From SZUA-430 sp965227535 (GTDB lineage Bacteria; Pseudomonadota; Alphaproteobacteria; Micropepsales; Micropepsaceae), in assembly GCA_965227535.1 (NCBI GenBank), contig OZ245761.1, positions 1,550,001 to 1,614,000 of the forward strand: DNA of 64,000 nt, read 5' to 3'. Positions 24,600-33,992 of this stretch are shown piece by piece. Each line of letters starts with the position of its first letter. Position 1 is the stretch's first letter. Under the pieces are notes generated by a model that worked only from the letters and a program-made list of their open reading frames with translations, ran no database searches and had not been told where the DNA came from. The position numbers and the translations under genes are program-made.

Positions 24600-26054
24600 C
24601 TAATAGGGACTGTCAGGGTCGTCGTGAATTTCGACGGTGCGCGGATAGTCCGGCACACCCCATTCCCACGGCGGCCACACGACGGTGCCGCTCATCGGCG
24701 TTTGCGGCATTGTCCAGCCCGGCGGTGGATCAGGCCGGCGCGAACCGTCCTTCACGGTCAACGCTCCATAGCGGAACGCGTCCGCCGCGTGACTGGTCCA
24801 GTCGTGCAACGGTTGATCTTCGAACATCCGGCGCTCGTCGTTCCAGCGCCGTTGATATTGTTTCAGCGCAGCAATGCCGCGTTCGCATTTCGCTTGGTCG
24901 AACCAGCAGCGCGGAAGAATCGTGCGCACCGCATTGATACCGTCCGCCAGCGGCGCATGAGGCGCGATGAGACTGCGCGCATTGGCATGAACGACGCCGA
25001 GCGCCCGCAGCGTTTCGATGCGCGAACGGCCGGTACCGAGTTCCCGCACCGCGATGTCGTGCGGCAAGATATGGCGTTCGTAACGATAGCCCTTGTTGCG
25101 CAGGATTTCGGCATAGTGATCCAGCCCCTCGCCGGACGCCTCGTAGAAATCGACGAAGTGAAGCTCCGTTCCAGCACGCTGGACGAACCAGATCGTCGTG
25201 GCGTCGCTGACGCCCAAGTCCCACCACGTCTCGACGCCGTGATGTGGCACATGCGGCACAAGGGTAAGGCGTGCCTCATTGTGTGCCGTTTCCATCAGCT
25301 TGCCGTAGTACGACCCCACCAGAGCCGCAGCGAACGAGCAGTAGAACTCTTGACGAATGAGTTCGTCAGGCATTCCCGCCGCGCGCTCTTCGTCGATGGC
25401 CGACAAGGGGATCGCCCGCGTGTCCTCGACGGACAGCCGCTCGCAGAACCAATTCGGATTGCGCCGCGCCATGTCGAACAACGCTTCGCCATGGTTCGAC
25501 CCGCGCGGCGTAAAGGCAAAAGCCGCCCAGCCTTCGTTCTCGGCCAAGATGGGCCGCAGATATTCCCAGCAGCGCGGGTTCTGCAGAGCGTATTCAGAGA
25601 AGACAATACCGACCGGATTGCCGCCGATCAGCGCCTCATGAAAATTGTCGGAGCCGACGACCTGCCACACCGACCCGCCGGTGAGCTTGATCCGCATGTC
25701 GGCTTCGTTGCGGTGCGAGATCAATTCGCGCGGCCAGTGATCGAGAAACGGGCGTCCTTCCTTGGTGACGCCGTCCCAGAGAATTTTCCGTCCCTGCTTG
25801 GCGGTCGGGAAGATGTGCCAGTAGACGCCGGTACGCCGCATGGACGCGAGAACGGTAGCATTCAGCAGCAGCAGATCTTTGCCCGCGCGGCGATGCCAGA
25901 CCAATACGATGCGGCGCGTGTGCCCACCGGTAAGCGCGGTCCACGCACGCCGCTGATAGCGGCGCGGCTCCCAGCGGACCGGCGCCTCGATCTCTTGAGA
26001 CGCGGCGAACCGCCCGCCGGCCAACCGGCCGGCGTTGATCACGCGTTCTGTCAT
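24600..26054 (-). CDS. terL: Phage terminase large subunit (first pair)
   Basis: A 484-residue packaging motor: ATPase with Walker A-like VWHRRAGKD at residues 52-60 and a Walker B-like VGIVFSEYAL, then a nuclease domain with the metal-binding Asp in WWDLGVSDATT and a C-terminal HDWTSHAADAFRY. Length is normal and no disruption is visible, so it is probably functional. It follows its small-subunit partner by six bases. It differs clearly from the second large terminase at 61.8-63.2 kb. Confidence 0.9.
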   Translation of the reverse strand: MTERVINAGRLAGGRFAASQEIEAPVRWEPRRYQRRAWTALTGGHTRRIVLVWHRRAGKDLLLLNATVLASMRRTGVYWHIFPTAKQGRKILWDGVTKEGRPFLDHWPRELISHRNEADMRIKLTGGSVWQVVGSDNFHEALIGGNPVGIVFSEYALQNPRCWEYLRPILAENEGWAAFAFTPRGSNHGEALFDMARRNPNWFCERLSVEDTRAIPLSAIDEERAAGMPDELIRQEFYCSFAAALVGSYYGKLMETAHNEARLTLVPHVPHHGVETWWDLGVSDATTIWFVQRAGTELHFVDFYEASGEGLDHYAEILRNKGYRYERHILPHDIAVRELGTGRSRIETLRALGVVHANARSLIAPHAPLADGINAVRTILPRCWFDQAKCERGIAALKQYQRRWNDERRMFEDQPLHDWTSHAADAFRYGALTVKDGSRRPDPPPGWTMPQTPMSGTVVWPPWEWGVPDYPRTVEIHDDPDSPY

Positions 26055-26060
26055 ATCTCG

Positions 26061-26558
26061 TTAGTCTTTCCCGCCGTCCGCGAGCCGCGCGCGCAACCGG
26101 GGCGGCAACTCGTCAACCGTCAGCTTCTTCTCGGCAACAAGGCGCAGCATCGCGTCCTCTGAATCAAAGTCGCGAATGACGACGGTGACGTTCTGTTGTC
26201 CGAATGACGGCATGGAAATTCGTTCGCGATATTGGTCGGGCCGTACGGCCTTCAAACGCGCGAGCAGCAGCGCATCGGAATATTTGCGCTTCGCGCCGCG
26301 TTCTTCGCCTTGAAAGTAGACCGGCTCGTCATAGCCATCGCGCCCGCGCCTATCGGCTTCTTCCTCCAACAGGTCGCCCGCGATCGCCATCGCTTCGGCC
26401 CATTGAGCCGCAAACTCCGGATCGTCCCGGCGCCAGCGATAGACGCAACGGCGGGCATAGCTTGCTGCCGCGCATGCGGCGCGGACGGGATGACCGTTTT
26501 CGAGCGCGGCAAAAAACGTGGCGTCGCCTTCGGGCGTGCGGGTGGATCGAGCAGGCAT
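26061..26558 (-). CDS. Phage terminase small subunit-like protein (first pair)
   Basis: A 165-residue protein with an N-terminal helix-turn-helix region (FFAALENGHPVRAACAAASYARRCVYRWRR) and the KRKYSDALLLARLKAVRPDQYRER segment seen in terminase small subunits of this type; it would recognise the packaging site. It directly precedes the large subunit. It is divergent from the TPR-CHAT gene, so the 115 bases between them hold promoters in both directions. Confidence 0.75.
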   Translation of the reverse strand: MPARSTRTPEGDATFFAALENGHPVRAACAAASYARRCVYRWRRDDPEFAAQWAEAMAIAGDLLEEEADRRGRDGYDEPVYFQGEERGAKRKYSDALLLARLKAVRPDQYRERISMPSFGQQNVTVVIRDFDSEDAMLRLVAEKKLTVDELPPRLRARLADGGKD

Positions 26559-26673
26559 GTCAGTCTAATCCCTTGATAAACCGGGCTTTTGCTGTTCTCG
26601 GCGGATCAAACGATGCGTGACGATCTCACCGGCCGTTGCTAGGCTGGCAGCGTTCCGGGGGGATCACATCGCT

Positions 26674-29600
26674 ATGCGTCTTTTGCGCATGATCGGCGCG
26701 CGCTCAGTTTTCCGTGGCTTCGTTCGAGTCATGGTCGCGACGACGCTTGTGCTGGCGTTGACGCAGGCCGCCGGCATCGAAGCGCCTCTTTCAATCGCGT
26801 CCGCTCGCGCGCAAAGCCCACCCGAACTGGTCAACAGCGCCTTAGAGCTCTACTCGGCGGCCCGTTACCAAGAGGCCCTCAAGGTTTCGGAGCAAGGGTT
26901 AGCGCTTGCCGAGAAAGCCGAAGGTCCAGAAGGCATCACGGTCGCATGGTGGCTCAATCACCTCGGATTGATCCACTCTGCGTTGGGCGACTATCCAAAG
27001 TCCGAAGCGTCGTACAAGCGCGCGCTCGCCATCCGCGAAAAAGTACTCGGCCCAGATCACCCGCACACGGCAATCGTACTGAACAACTTGGGCGTACTGT
27101 ACGACACCATCGGTCGTTACGCCGAAGCCGAGCCCTTGCTCAAGCGCGCATTGGCCATCAACGAAAACACCTATGGCCCCGACGGCGCGTCCGTCGCCAC
27201 AAACATCAACAACCTCGCTTTGGTCTATCTGAGCCAAGGCCGGTTGTCAGAGGCGGAGCCGTTGCTGAAACGCGCGCTGGCCATCAGTGAAAAGACGAAT
27301 GGTCCCGACAGCGTCGATACGGCGACCAGCCTTCAGAACTTAGCCGTCCTGTATTCCGACCAGGGACGTTTTGCCGAAGCAGAGCCGCTCTACAAACGAT
27401 CGATCGGCATCTACGAAAAGGCACAAGGCGCCGACCATCCGGACGTCGCGACCGCCATCAACAATTTGGCGGAACTTTATCGCATGCAGGGTCGATACGG
27501 CGAGGCCGAGTCCATGTTTAAGCGGGCTCTTGCGATCGACGAACGTGCGCGCGGTCCCAACAGTCCCGATGCCGCGCTGGTCATGAGCAATCTGGCCGCG
27601 ATTTACGACGACATCGGTCGATACGGCGAAGCCGAAACCTATTTGAAACGCGCGATTGCGATCCTCGAAACAGCGCTGGGGTCCGAGCATGTTCTGGTCG
27701 CGAGCGCGATCACGAACTTGGCGAGCGTGTATCTCGCCCAAGGTTGGATCGAAGAAGCAGAGCCGTTGTACGTCAGGGCGCTTGCCATCAGCGAAAAGGT
27801 CCAGGGCGCCAACCATCCGGATACGGCAACGAGCCTCAGCAATTTGGGCAGCCTGTACATCCGCAAGACGCAATTCGCCAAAGCGGAGCCGCTATTCCTT
27901 CGTGCGCTCAGCATCCGTGAGAACGTACTTGGACCCGACCACAATCTCACGGGCGCGTCGCTCAACAATTTGGCGGCGCTGTACTCCGACATGGGAAGGT
28001 ACGACCAAGCCATCCCTTACGCGAAGCGCGGGATGGCCATCACCGAGCGCAAGCTCGGCCCAAATCACATGTTCACCGCGCGCGCGATTGGCACCTTGGC
28101 CGTCCTTTATGTACAGAAAGGCGAACTCGCCGAAGGCGAGCGTCTCTATCGCCAAGCACTGGCCAGCCTTGAGAAGAGCGAGCTACCACTATCGCTTGAA
28201 CTCGGCGGCGTACGATACCGGTTGTCGCTCCTTCTCCTTCAGCGCGGAAAGACCGATGAAGCCTTAGACCTTTCGCGCCGCTCGATCGCCGTCCTTGCCG
28301 ACCGGCGTGCACGCGCCATGGCCGGACAGCTCAAGGGATTGAGCGCCGAGCGCATTGGGTACGCCGACTTCTTTGCCCAATTCGTGCGCGCGGCCCACGC
28401 GGTCGCCCAGCAAAGGCCGGAGCGCGAAGCCGCACTGATCACGGAGAGCTTTGAGGCCGCACAGCTTCAGGCTCTCGATGAAACCGAACGCGCGGTTGCG
28501 CGGATGGCATCGAAATTCGCTGCGGGCAACGACGAACTCGCGCGCCTATTGCGCGAACAGCAAGACTTGCTGCAGCGGTTGCCGGCCTTGACGCGGTCTT
28601 ATGCGAATGCACTCGGCAGCAAGGATTCCGCCACCCGTGCGCAAGCACCGGCTTTCCGGGACGAGAGCGCGCGAATAAGCGCCAGATTGAACGACATCGA
28701 CGCGCAGCTGCGGCGCGATCATCCCGCGTATGCCGAACTCATAGAACCCAAGCCGATATCGTTGGCAGAGTCACAGGCCCTTCTGTCGAACGACGAAGCG
28801 GTCGTCTTCCTGTTGCCCGGTACAGGCGAGACCTTTCTATTCGCTGCAGCAAAGACCGGCGCGCAGTGGGCCAAGTCTTCGTTGTCGGCGCAGGCCGTTG
28901 CAAAGACGGTTAGCGAATTGCGCCAGCAACTCGAACCTACCAAATGGCAGGATAGCTTCGAACCTTATGACCGTGCGCGCGCGCATTCGCTCTACGGCGC
29001 GCTTTGGGCGCCGATCGCGAAAACCACCGAAGGCAAGAAGCACGTCTTCGTTGTGCCGACTGGGTCGTTGACCAGCTTTCCGCTGGCCACGCTTGTGACC
29101 GAGACGCCGCAAGGTGGCGCGGCCGGCGACGCCGACCCGGTCGCGTTGCGCGATACGCCGTGGCTGATCAAACGGCACGCGCTGTTGACCTTGGCGTCGA
29201 TATCCAGCCTGAGGATGCTTCGCCGTTTTGCGAACAAGGCATCGGGGACCGAACCGTTCGTAGGCTTCGGCGACCCTGTGTTCGGCGCGGGCGAAGCCGC
29301 GGTGAAGAACCCGCTTGGCCCGGTCCTTCCATCCGCCGCACCACAAGTCCCAAGCACGATCACCTTGCGCGCGCCACCGATTGCCGAGGGACCGGCCGCA
29401 ACGGGGCCGGCATTTCAGACAATGCCGTCGCCCATCTCGTCGTGGCGCTCGATCCTACCCATGAATGCAAACTTGCGGGTCATCCGATTGAACGCCGACC
29501 GTCCCACCCAACTGTCCGCGGGCGAGGGCGCCATCGTGTTGGCCGGCCCACCATCCCTTCCACGTTCAGCCGATCGAAGCGTGGCAAGCGTGTTCCGCGG

Positions 29601-30234
29601 CACGGAGCCCGATCTCACACAACTAAGTCTGTTGGCGCCGCTGCCAGCCACCGCCAGCGAAATACGCGCTCTTGCCAAGACGCTGGGCGCGTCGGAGAAG
29701 ACCGATGTCTTTTTACGCGAACGTGCGACCGAGGCGCAGATCAAGACGGTCGACATGTCGCGTAAGCGCGTCGTCGCGTTCGCCACGCATGGTTTGATGG
29801 CCGGTGAATTGGGTCTGGGCGAACCCGGCCTTGTGTTCACGCTGCCCACGACGCCGAGCGACCGCGACAACGGATATCTTTCCGCGTCGGAAGCGGCTCG
29901 CCTCAATCTGCGTGCGGACTGGGTCATTCTGTCCGCCTGCAACACGGCCGCAGGCGACACGCCGGGCGCCAAAGGCTTGTCCGGCCTGGCGCGCGCGTTC
30001 TTCCTGGCGGGCGCCAAATCCCTTCTCGTTTCGCATTGGACTGTGTGGGACGACGTCGCCGAAAGGCTGACCACAATCGCGGTGAAGCGTTTCCAAACGA
30101 ACCCAGCGGAGGGACGCGGGGAAGCGTTGCGCCAATCGATGCTGGCCGTCATGAACGACACAAGCTCGCCGCGCTTCGCCCATCCGGCCGCGTGGGCGCC
30201 GTTTGTACTGGTCGGCGACGTGCGTGCGAACTAG
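26674..30234 (+). CDS. Exported TPR-CHAT protein (caspase-like peptidase domain)
   Basis: About 1186 residues from ATG 26674; a GTG at 26617 would extend it. After an N-terminal signal (VATTLVLALTQAAG ... ASARAQS) come about eleven 42-residue kinesin-light-chain-type TPRs (AEPLLKRALAI.E...GPDHP.TA...NNLA.LY), a helical middle, and a C-terminal CHAT domain with the catalytic dyad His1039 (FATHGLMAGE) and Cys1089 (ILSACNTAAG). CHAT enzymes are clan CD proteases related to caspases; several act in defence or programmed-death systems, others are of unknown role. The signal places this one outside the cytoplasm. It is on the plus strand inside a minus-strand phage gene run and converges on a secreted PPC-like protein, with 5 bases between stops. 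Confidence 0.9.
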   Translation: MRLLRMIGARSVFRGFVRVMVATTLVLALTQAAGIEAPLSIASARAQSPPELVNSALELYSAARYQEALKVSEQGLALAEKAEGPEGITVAWWLNHLGLIHSALGDYPKSEASYKRALAIREKVLGPDHPHTAIVLNNLGVLYDTIGRYAEAEPLLKRALAINENTYGPDGASVATNINNLALVYLSQGRLSEAEPLLKRALAISEKTNGPDSVDTATSLQNLAVLYSDQGRFAEAEPLYKRSIGIYEKAQGADHPDVATAINNLAELYRMQGRYGEAESMFKRALAIDERARGPNSPDAALVMSNLAAIYDDIGRYGEAETYLKRAIAILETALGSEHVLVASAITNLASVYLAQGWIEEAEPLYVRALAISEKVQGANHPDTATSLSNLGSLYIRKTQFAKAEPLFLRALSIRENVLGPDHNLTGASLNNLAALYSDMGRYDQAIPYAKRGMAITERKLGPNHMFTARAIGTLAVLYVQKGELAEGERLYRQALASLEKSELPLSLELGGVRYRLSLLLLQRGKTDEALDLSRRSIAVLADRRARAMAGQLKGLSAERIGYADFFAQFVRAAHAVAQQRPEREAALITESFEAAQLQALDETERAVARMASKFAAGNDELARLLREQQDLLQRLPALTRSYANALGSKDSATRAQAPAFRDESARISARLNDIDAQLRRDHPAYAELIEPKPISLAESQALLSNDEAVVFLLPGTGETFLFAAAKTGAQWAKSSLSAQAVAKTVSELRQQLEPTKWQDSFEPYDRARAHSLYGALWAPIAKTTEGKKHVFVVPTGSLTSFPLATLVTETPQGGAAGDADPVALRDTPWLIKRHALLTLASISSLRMLRRFANKASGTEPFVGFGDPVFGAGEAAVKNPLGPVLPSAAPQVPSTITLRAPPIAEGPAATGPAFQTMPSPISSWRSILPMNANLRVIRLNADRPTQLSAGEGAIVLAGPPSLPRSADRSVASVFRGTEPDLTQLSLLAPLPATASEIRALAKTLGASEKTDVFLRERATEAQIKTVDMSRKRVVAFATHGLMAGELGLGEPGLVFTLPTTPSDRDNGYLSASEAARLNLRADWVILSACNTAAGDTPGAKGLSGLARAFFLAGAKSLLVSHWTVWDDVAERLTTIAVKRFQTNPAEGRGEALRQSMLAVMNDTSSPRFAHPAAWAPFVLVGDVRAN

Positions 30235-30239
30235 CCGCG

Positions 30240-30917
30240 CTAATTCGTGTAGATCGAAAACAGGTTCGTCCAATTGCCGCGGTTTTCGACGACGAGGTAG
30301 AAATACGCGTTGCGCTGCGGTGTCCACGAGCACGTCTCGAAATCGTAGGTGCTTCTGCTCTCGCACACGACGTTGTTCTTGTCGTCGAGAATGACCAAGT
30401 CGAGGTTGGCGGTGCGCGAACCGACGATCGTCACGCGCGCGAGTTCTTTCTCCCGGAAGTCCGCTCTGAATTTTGCGTGGGCGCCGCGTCCCAGCAACTG
30501 ACGATGAAACTTCGGCCCGCCGCCTGCGCCGCGCAAGTTCGTGCGCTCGGTCTCGTCGATCAAAGCCAAGGTGTTCGTGTTGCCGGCCGCCAGCGCGCGC
30601 GCTTCGGCAAGCAGTGCCTGAGGCGTGTGTTCGACTTTCGCAGGCGCGGGTCCGGCCGCATCGGGTTGACCGCCAGTCATCTCTGCCGTCATAGGCGTCG
30701 GAGTCGGCGCAGCCAACGCCAACAGGCGCGACGCCGCAACCAAGAGGACCGGGTCTTTTTGTTCGCGTCCGACGGTGGCCACCTGCGCGGACAGATGAAC
30801 GCGTTCGACAGCGGCGGCACTGTCCACACTATCGGCCGCGGCGCGATCGGCATACATAAAAGCTGTCGCCGCGGCCGCAGCCAACAACATCCCAACGACT
30901 GACCGATGCCCCGACAT
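30240..30917 (-). CDS. Secreted protein with PPC-like beta domain
   Basis: About 225 residues from ATG 30917 (GGGGGCGAA before it). It has a signal peptide (VVGMLLAAAAATAFMYADRAAA), a helical, Ala-rich middle and a C-terminal beta domain (ARVTIVGSRTANLDLVILDD ... NAYFYLVVENRG) resembling bacterial pre-peptidase C-terminal domains, which usually sit on secreted proteases. It has no protease domain of its own. It is tail-to-tail with the TPR-CHAT gene; a substrate or partner relationship is possible (inference). Confidence 0.65.
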   Translation of the reverse strand: MSGHRSVVGMLLAAAAATAFMYADRAAADSVDSAAAVERVHLSAQVATVGREQKDPVLLVAASRLLALAAPTPTPMTAEMTGGQPDAAGPAPAKVEHTPQALLAEARALAAGNTNTLALIDETERTNLRGAGGGPKFHRQLLGRGAHAKFRADFREKELARVTIVGSRTANLDLVILDDKNNVVCESRSTYDFETCSWTPQRNAYFYLVVENRGNWTNLFSIYTN

Positions 30918-30979
30918 TTCGCCCCCGCCCCATTGACCGGCGAAACATTGCACATGGCCGCCTGCCGGAAAAGGTACCG

Positions 30980-31468
30980 CTATCCCACCGGCACCACGAA
31001 CCGCCGCAAAGTCAGGTGATTTGGCGCGGCCGATGAGCCAAACCAGTTCTCTTTGGACGCCTCACCCAATAGCGACATGCCCGCGCCGATCAGCGCACCC
31101 TGAAGGGCGGTGCGCCCTCGCGCGCGAGCATTGGCGGCGCTGACCTTGTGTTCCCACGCCGTGACCTCGCCGCCGTGAAGCGCCGTCAGGTGATCGCGCT
31201 GTGCGCGCTCGGCGATTTTCGCCGCGGCATCTACGGGCGAACCGCGCGATAGGTCGACATTCGATTGGCCCGTTTGAGCGAGATACTGCCCGATGCGCTC
31301 GCGGCCTTCGTCCAGCGGACGTTGCGCATTCATTGCCGCGGTCTGGCGCGTGAGACGCGCCTGTTGCTCGCTGGCGGCGGCTTCGGCCTTGGCGGCCTTG
31401 TTGGCTTGGATGCCTTCCGCAACTCTCAAGCCGATGCTCGCCACTGTGAATGCAGTTTGCAGGCACAT
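30980..31468 (-). CDS. Phage internal virion protein (T7 gp14-like)
   Basis: About 162 residues from ATG 31468. The pattern is an N-terminal hydrophobic helix (FTVASIGLRVAEGIQANKAA), a long Ala/Gln/Arg coiled helix (QARLTRQTAAMNAQRPLDEG) and GSPVDAAAKIAERAQRD, typical of the internal core protein B of T7-like and BPP-1-like particles, which helps DNA ejection. In related phages it follows the tail-tube genes; here a 10-kb block of other genes separates them. A 20-residue upstream extension lacks the family pattern. Confidence 0.75.
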   Translation of the reverse strand: MCLQTAFTVASIGLRVAEGIQANKAAKAEAAASEQQARLTRQTAAMNAQRPLDEGRERIGQYLAQTGQSNVDLSRGSPVDAAAKIAERAQRDHLTALHGGEVTAWEHKVSAANARARGRTALQGALIGAGMSLLGEASKENWFGSSAAPNHLTLRRFVVPVG

Positions 31469-31983
31469 GGTAGACCTAACATTGCGTGTTGCGACGAGCA
31501 GAAGGAACCACGGATGGCGAAGAGCCACCTACTCCGGCGGTCTAGCCGGTGAGTTTAAGCTGAAGAAATTTCGCGGATGTGAAGCAGGCGAGAGCATACG
31601 AAAGCTCGCCGACGAATAGCCTTAAGCCGCTTTTGCAACACGAGGCCACCTTCTCAGATATGAGGCAAGATAGGGGAATATGTATCGCGTCCCTGGATTA
31701 TCCCGCTGCCTGGTCTGCACCTTCACTCGCGTGGCGGGCGAGCGTCTGGGCATTCGTCGCCGCGATTGCGTGCGTGCGAGAGGGGCAATCGTGAAGAAAT
31801 TCCGATTCTTTGGTTGTCTGTTCGTTCGGCGTCACGTCCAGCACGCGAAGTTCCACCTCGCGGTTCTTTGGGTGACGTGCGCGTCAACATGCTTGCGCGA
31901 AATTCTTTCTGCACGCGATTGCTCCACTCTGCTAACGATGCCGCACGCCCGCGCTTGACGCGGGACGCAAGGGAGAGACAGCG
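31469..31983. other. Intergenic region without a clear gene
   Basis: About 515 bases. Short open frames exist on both strands but none has a good start, a signal peptide or a recognisable motif. It separates a phage virion gene from a block of host-type genes, so it may contain the boundary of an insertion. Confidence 0.4.
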
Positions 31984-32451
31984 ATGAGAGCATTGCTATT
32001 GGTGTCCGTGGTGGCGTTCGCGTTCAGTGCGACGGCCGCCAGCGCTGAGACGTTTACGTTCACCAGCAAGGCAACGACGGTTGCGCAAATCGGTGGACCC
32101 GGCCCGGCCGGCAAGCCGGTTGGGGCGTCGCACGCGACGAACGAAGCAGAAGTGGTTTGGGCCTCAGGCACGAAGATGAAAAGCAAGGGCAACTGCATGT
32201 CGTGGTCGGCACCGCCGGGAAGCGGCTTCACCAGTCAAGGCGTGTGCGACGGAACGGACGCCGATGGCGCCAAGACATTCATGATGTTCTCGTGCGCGGC
32301 CAACGACAAAGGCACGGAAAATGATTGCTGGGGACGCTTGACCTATGTGTCGGGCAAGAACCAAGGCAAGGTCGCCACGGCCTCGTGGCACGGCAAACAG
32401 AACGCCGACGGCAAGGGCGGCACCGCCGCCGGCGCCGGGAATATGAATTGA
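31984..32451 (+). CDS. Small secreted protein, function unknown
   Basis: A 155-residue protein with a clear Sec signal peptide (ALLLVSVVAFAFSATAASA-ETF). The mature part is beta-rich with four Cys (GNCMSW, GVCDG, FSCAAN, NDCWGR) that could form two disulfides and ends in a Gly-rich tail. GGGAGAGACAGCG precedes ATG. No family recognised; periplasmic or outer-surface location is the only firm inference. Confidence 0.75.
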   Translation: MRALLLVSVVAFAFSATAASAETFTFTSKATTVAQIGGPGPAGKPVGASHATNEAEVVWASGTKMKSKGNCMSWSAPPGSGFTSQGVCDGTDADGAKTFMMFSCAANDKGTENDCWGRLTYVSGKNQGKVATASWHGKQNADGKGGTAAGAGNMN

Positions 32452-32881
32452 GCTAAGTGAACTGAGGCGACGCGCGTTCGATGAGCGCGCGTCGGCCTGT
32501 CGTCAAACAACAAACACTGACCGCACCGCGTCACGCCTGCGATAGTGCCTGTCTCATGCAGCGATGTGTTCATAAGGGCCGAGCAACTCCAACTTCCCGA
32601 ACCGCGCGAACTGCAACGCCGCGCCGAGCGAGTCAGCGATTGTCGGCTTCGGTCCGGCGACAAACGGGCGACCGTCCGAAAGTGTTCGATTAAGGGCAGA
32701 CAGCGGCCCCTTCATCAACGCTGTGAACCAAGCCGAAACGCCCGCGTCCTAGGGATAACCCGCGGGAGAGATAACCCGCGTGCGCGCGCGAACCACAAAT
32801 TAACCCATCTCACCGATCCTTGCTGCTCAGCTTCCGAGGTCTGCGGCAACCGGCATTTTGTCTCGAAATCGAGGCTACAAC
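32452..32881. other. Intergenic region with a hairpin and no clear gene
   Basis: About 430 bases. It begins with the hairpin listed at 32468-32494; the rest shows no convincing gene and probably contains the promoter of the PAS-domain gene. Confidence 0.4.
32468..32494. terminator. Hairpin after the secreted-protein gene
   Basis: CGACGCGCG and CGCGCGTCG form a perfect 9-bp stem around a 9-base loop, 17 bases after the stop codon. No T tract follows, so termination efficiency is uncertain. Confidence 0.5.
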
Positions 32882-33406
32882 ATGGATCGAGTACCGCCTG
32901 AGATTGCGCCGCCCGTTTCGGGGATGACGCTCGATTGGACGTGCACAAGCACGTCTCCAAAAATCAATCGCGCATTAAGCTACTGGGAGGCAAAACGGCG
33001 CGAGGGTGCCATGCCGGCGCGCCGCGATATTACGCCTTCTGAAATCCGGGACATACTGCCGTCGGTGCAGCTCTACGACGTTGTCGATGGCGGCGCGACT
33101 TATCGAGTGCGTCTCTTCGGGACGGAAATTGCGCGCGCCTTCGAGAAGAACCCGACCGGCAATGTGTTCGACCGCGCATCAAATGAGCCTCTTGTCCTGC
33201 GAATGCTCGCCGTTTTCGATCATGTCTTGCTGCGGCGCAAACCCCTCATCGCGCGCGCCGAGAACACCGCGATCGCGAAGATCGATTATTCGGCAATCGA
33301 GTCTATTTTCCTTCCGCTGTCCGACAACGGCGCAGAGATCAACATGATCTTTGCCGCAACTGTCGTTTTCGCTCCTCGGTGCGCATCGCGGCTTGCGACT
33401 GTATAG
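32882..33406 (+). CDS. PAS-domain protein (alphaproteobacterial stand-alone type)
   Basis: About 174 residues from ATG 32882, which follows GAGG. It contains a single PAS-like fold: YWEAKRREGAMPARRDITPSEIRDILPSVQLYD, then YRVRLFGTEIARAF, and the terminal strand IFLPLSDNGAEINMIFAATV. Such stand-alone PAS proteins are abundant in alphaproteobacteria and are thought to sense small ligands, but few have known outputs. The C-terminal part of the diguanylate cyclase at 34.5-36.1 kb has a similar layout, so the two may sense related cues. Confidence 0.75.
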   Translation: MDRVPPEIAPPVSGMTLDWTCTSTSPKINRALSYWEAKRREGAMPARRDITPSEIRDILPSVQLYDVVDGGATYRVRLFGTEIARAFEKNPTGNVFDRASNEPLVLRMLAVFDHVLLRRKPLIARAENTAIAKIDYSAIESIFLPLSDNGAEINMIFAATVVFAPRCASRLATV

Positions 33407-33438
33407 TCGTAAGGGAGTCGTAAGCAGACGTTGTAGGA

Positions 33439-33498
33439 GGACATGATATCCATTTCCAATACGACGGCGGACGATCCATGGGAATAGGTATCATGTCC
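33439..33498. repeat. REP-like inverted repeat, copy 1
   Basis: The left arm GGACATGATATCCATTTCC (33439-33457) and the inverse of the right arm (33480-33498) match at 16 of 19 positions, including a perfect 10-bp end. The right half GGGAATAGGTATCATGTCC shares the ATAGGTAT..TGTC core with the two copies near 37.3 and 37.8 kb, so these look like one small non-coding element family. Confidence 0.65.
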
Positions 33499-33811
33499 CC
33501 TTATTTTATTTTGATCCGTGTTCGCGGTTGAGCCGCTTTGCACTGCCGTCGCGCCGGTAGGTGCCGCCTGGAGATGATTCAAACGATGGCTGCGGCGCAT
33601 GGGCTGATGCTCGTTATTGCCGGAGTCCGTGTTCAAGTATTCTCCGAACGCCGTTTCGATCTCGTCTACCAGCGTGCAGCTCTTAGCTGCCGGCAGGGCA
33701 AAGATTGACAATCTCCTAACACCCGCTGCACGGCACGGGTCCAAACCGATTTGCAACGAATTCAAACCATAATGCCACGGTGAATTCGCGGATCTGGACT
33801 GGACCCCACTC

Positions 33812-33913
33812 ATGCATTTGATGACCAAGACGGCACTAATTATTGCCGCCGCGCTCGCACTTGCGACGGTGGCAAACGTCGCCCTGCTGCAGATAGAAAT
33901 TAACGGCCGTTGA
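33812..33913 (+). CDS. Possible 33-residue membrane peptide
   Basis: An ATG-TGA frame encoding MTKTALIIAAALALATVA from the second Met, one hydrophobic helix with a basic start. It could be a small membrane protein or a leftover signal-peptide fragment. No strong ribosome site is seen, so support is weak. Confidence 0.25.
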   Translation: MHLMTKTALIIAAALALATVANVALLQIEINGR

Positions 33914-33992
33914 CGGTTTGCACGCCGCGTTGGGAGGCATTCTTAACGAGCTCGTGCGCATATTTGCCGCTAAACGATCCTCGGAATCGACA

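Larger units (their letters stand above)
33407..33992. other. Intergenic region with an inverted-repeat element
   Basis: About 585 bases. It holds the inverted repeat at 33439-33498 and a possible 33-codon membrane ORF at 33812-33913. A 180-codon minus-strand frame across 33286-33828 overlaps the PAS gene and has no protein-like features. Confidence 0.4.

Noticed and set aside
24537..26162. A 541-codon plus-strand frame opposite the terminase
   Set aside because: An Arg-rich antisense shadow of a strongly supported terminase gene; no domain or ribosome site.
31680..31958. A 92-codon plus-strand frame in the gap after the internal virion gene
   Set aside because: Cys/Arg-rich composition, no ribosome site, no domain; likely chance.
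33286..33828. A 180-codon minus-strand frame downstream of the PAS gene
   Set aside because: It overlaps the PAS gene antisense, spans the inverted repeat and has no protein-like features.
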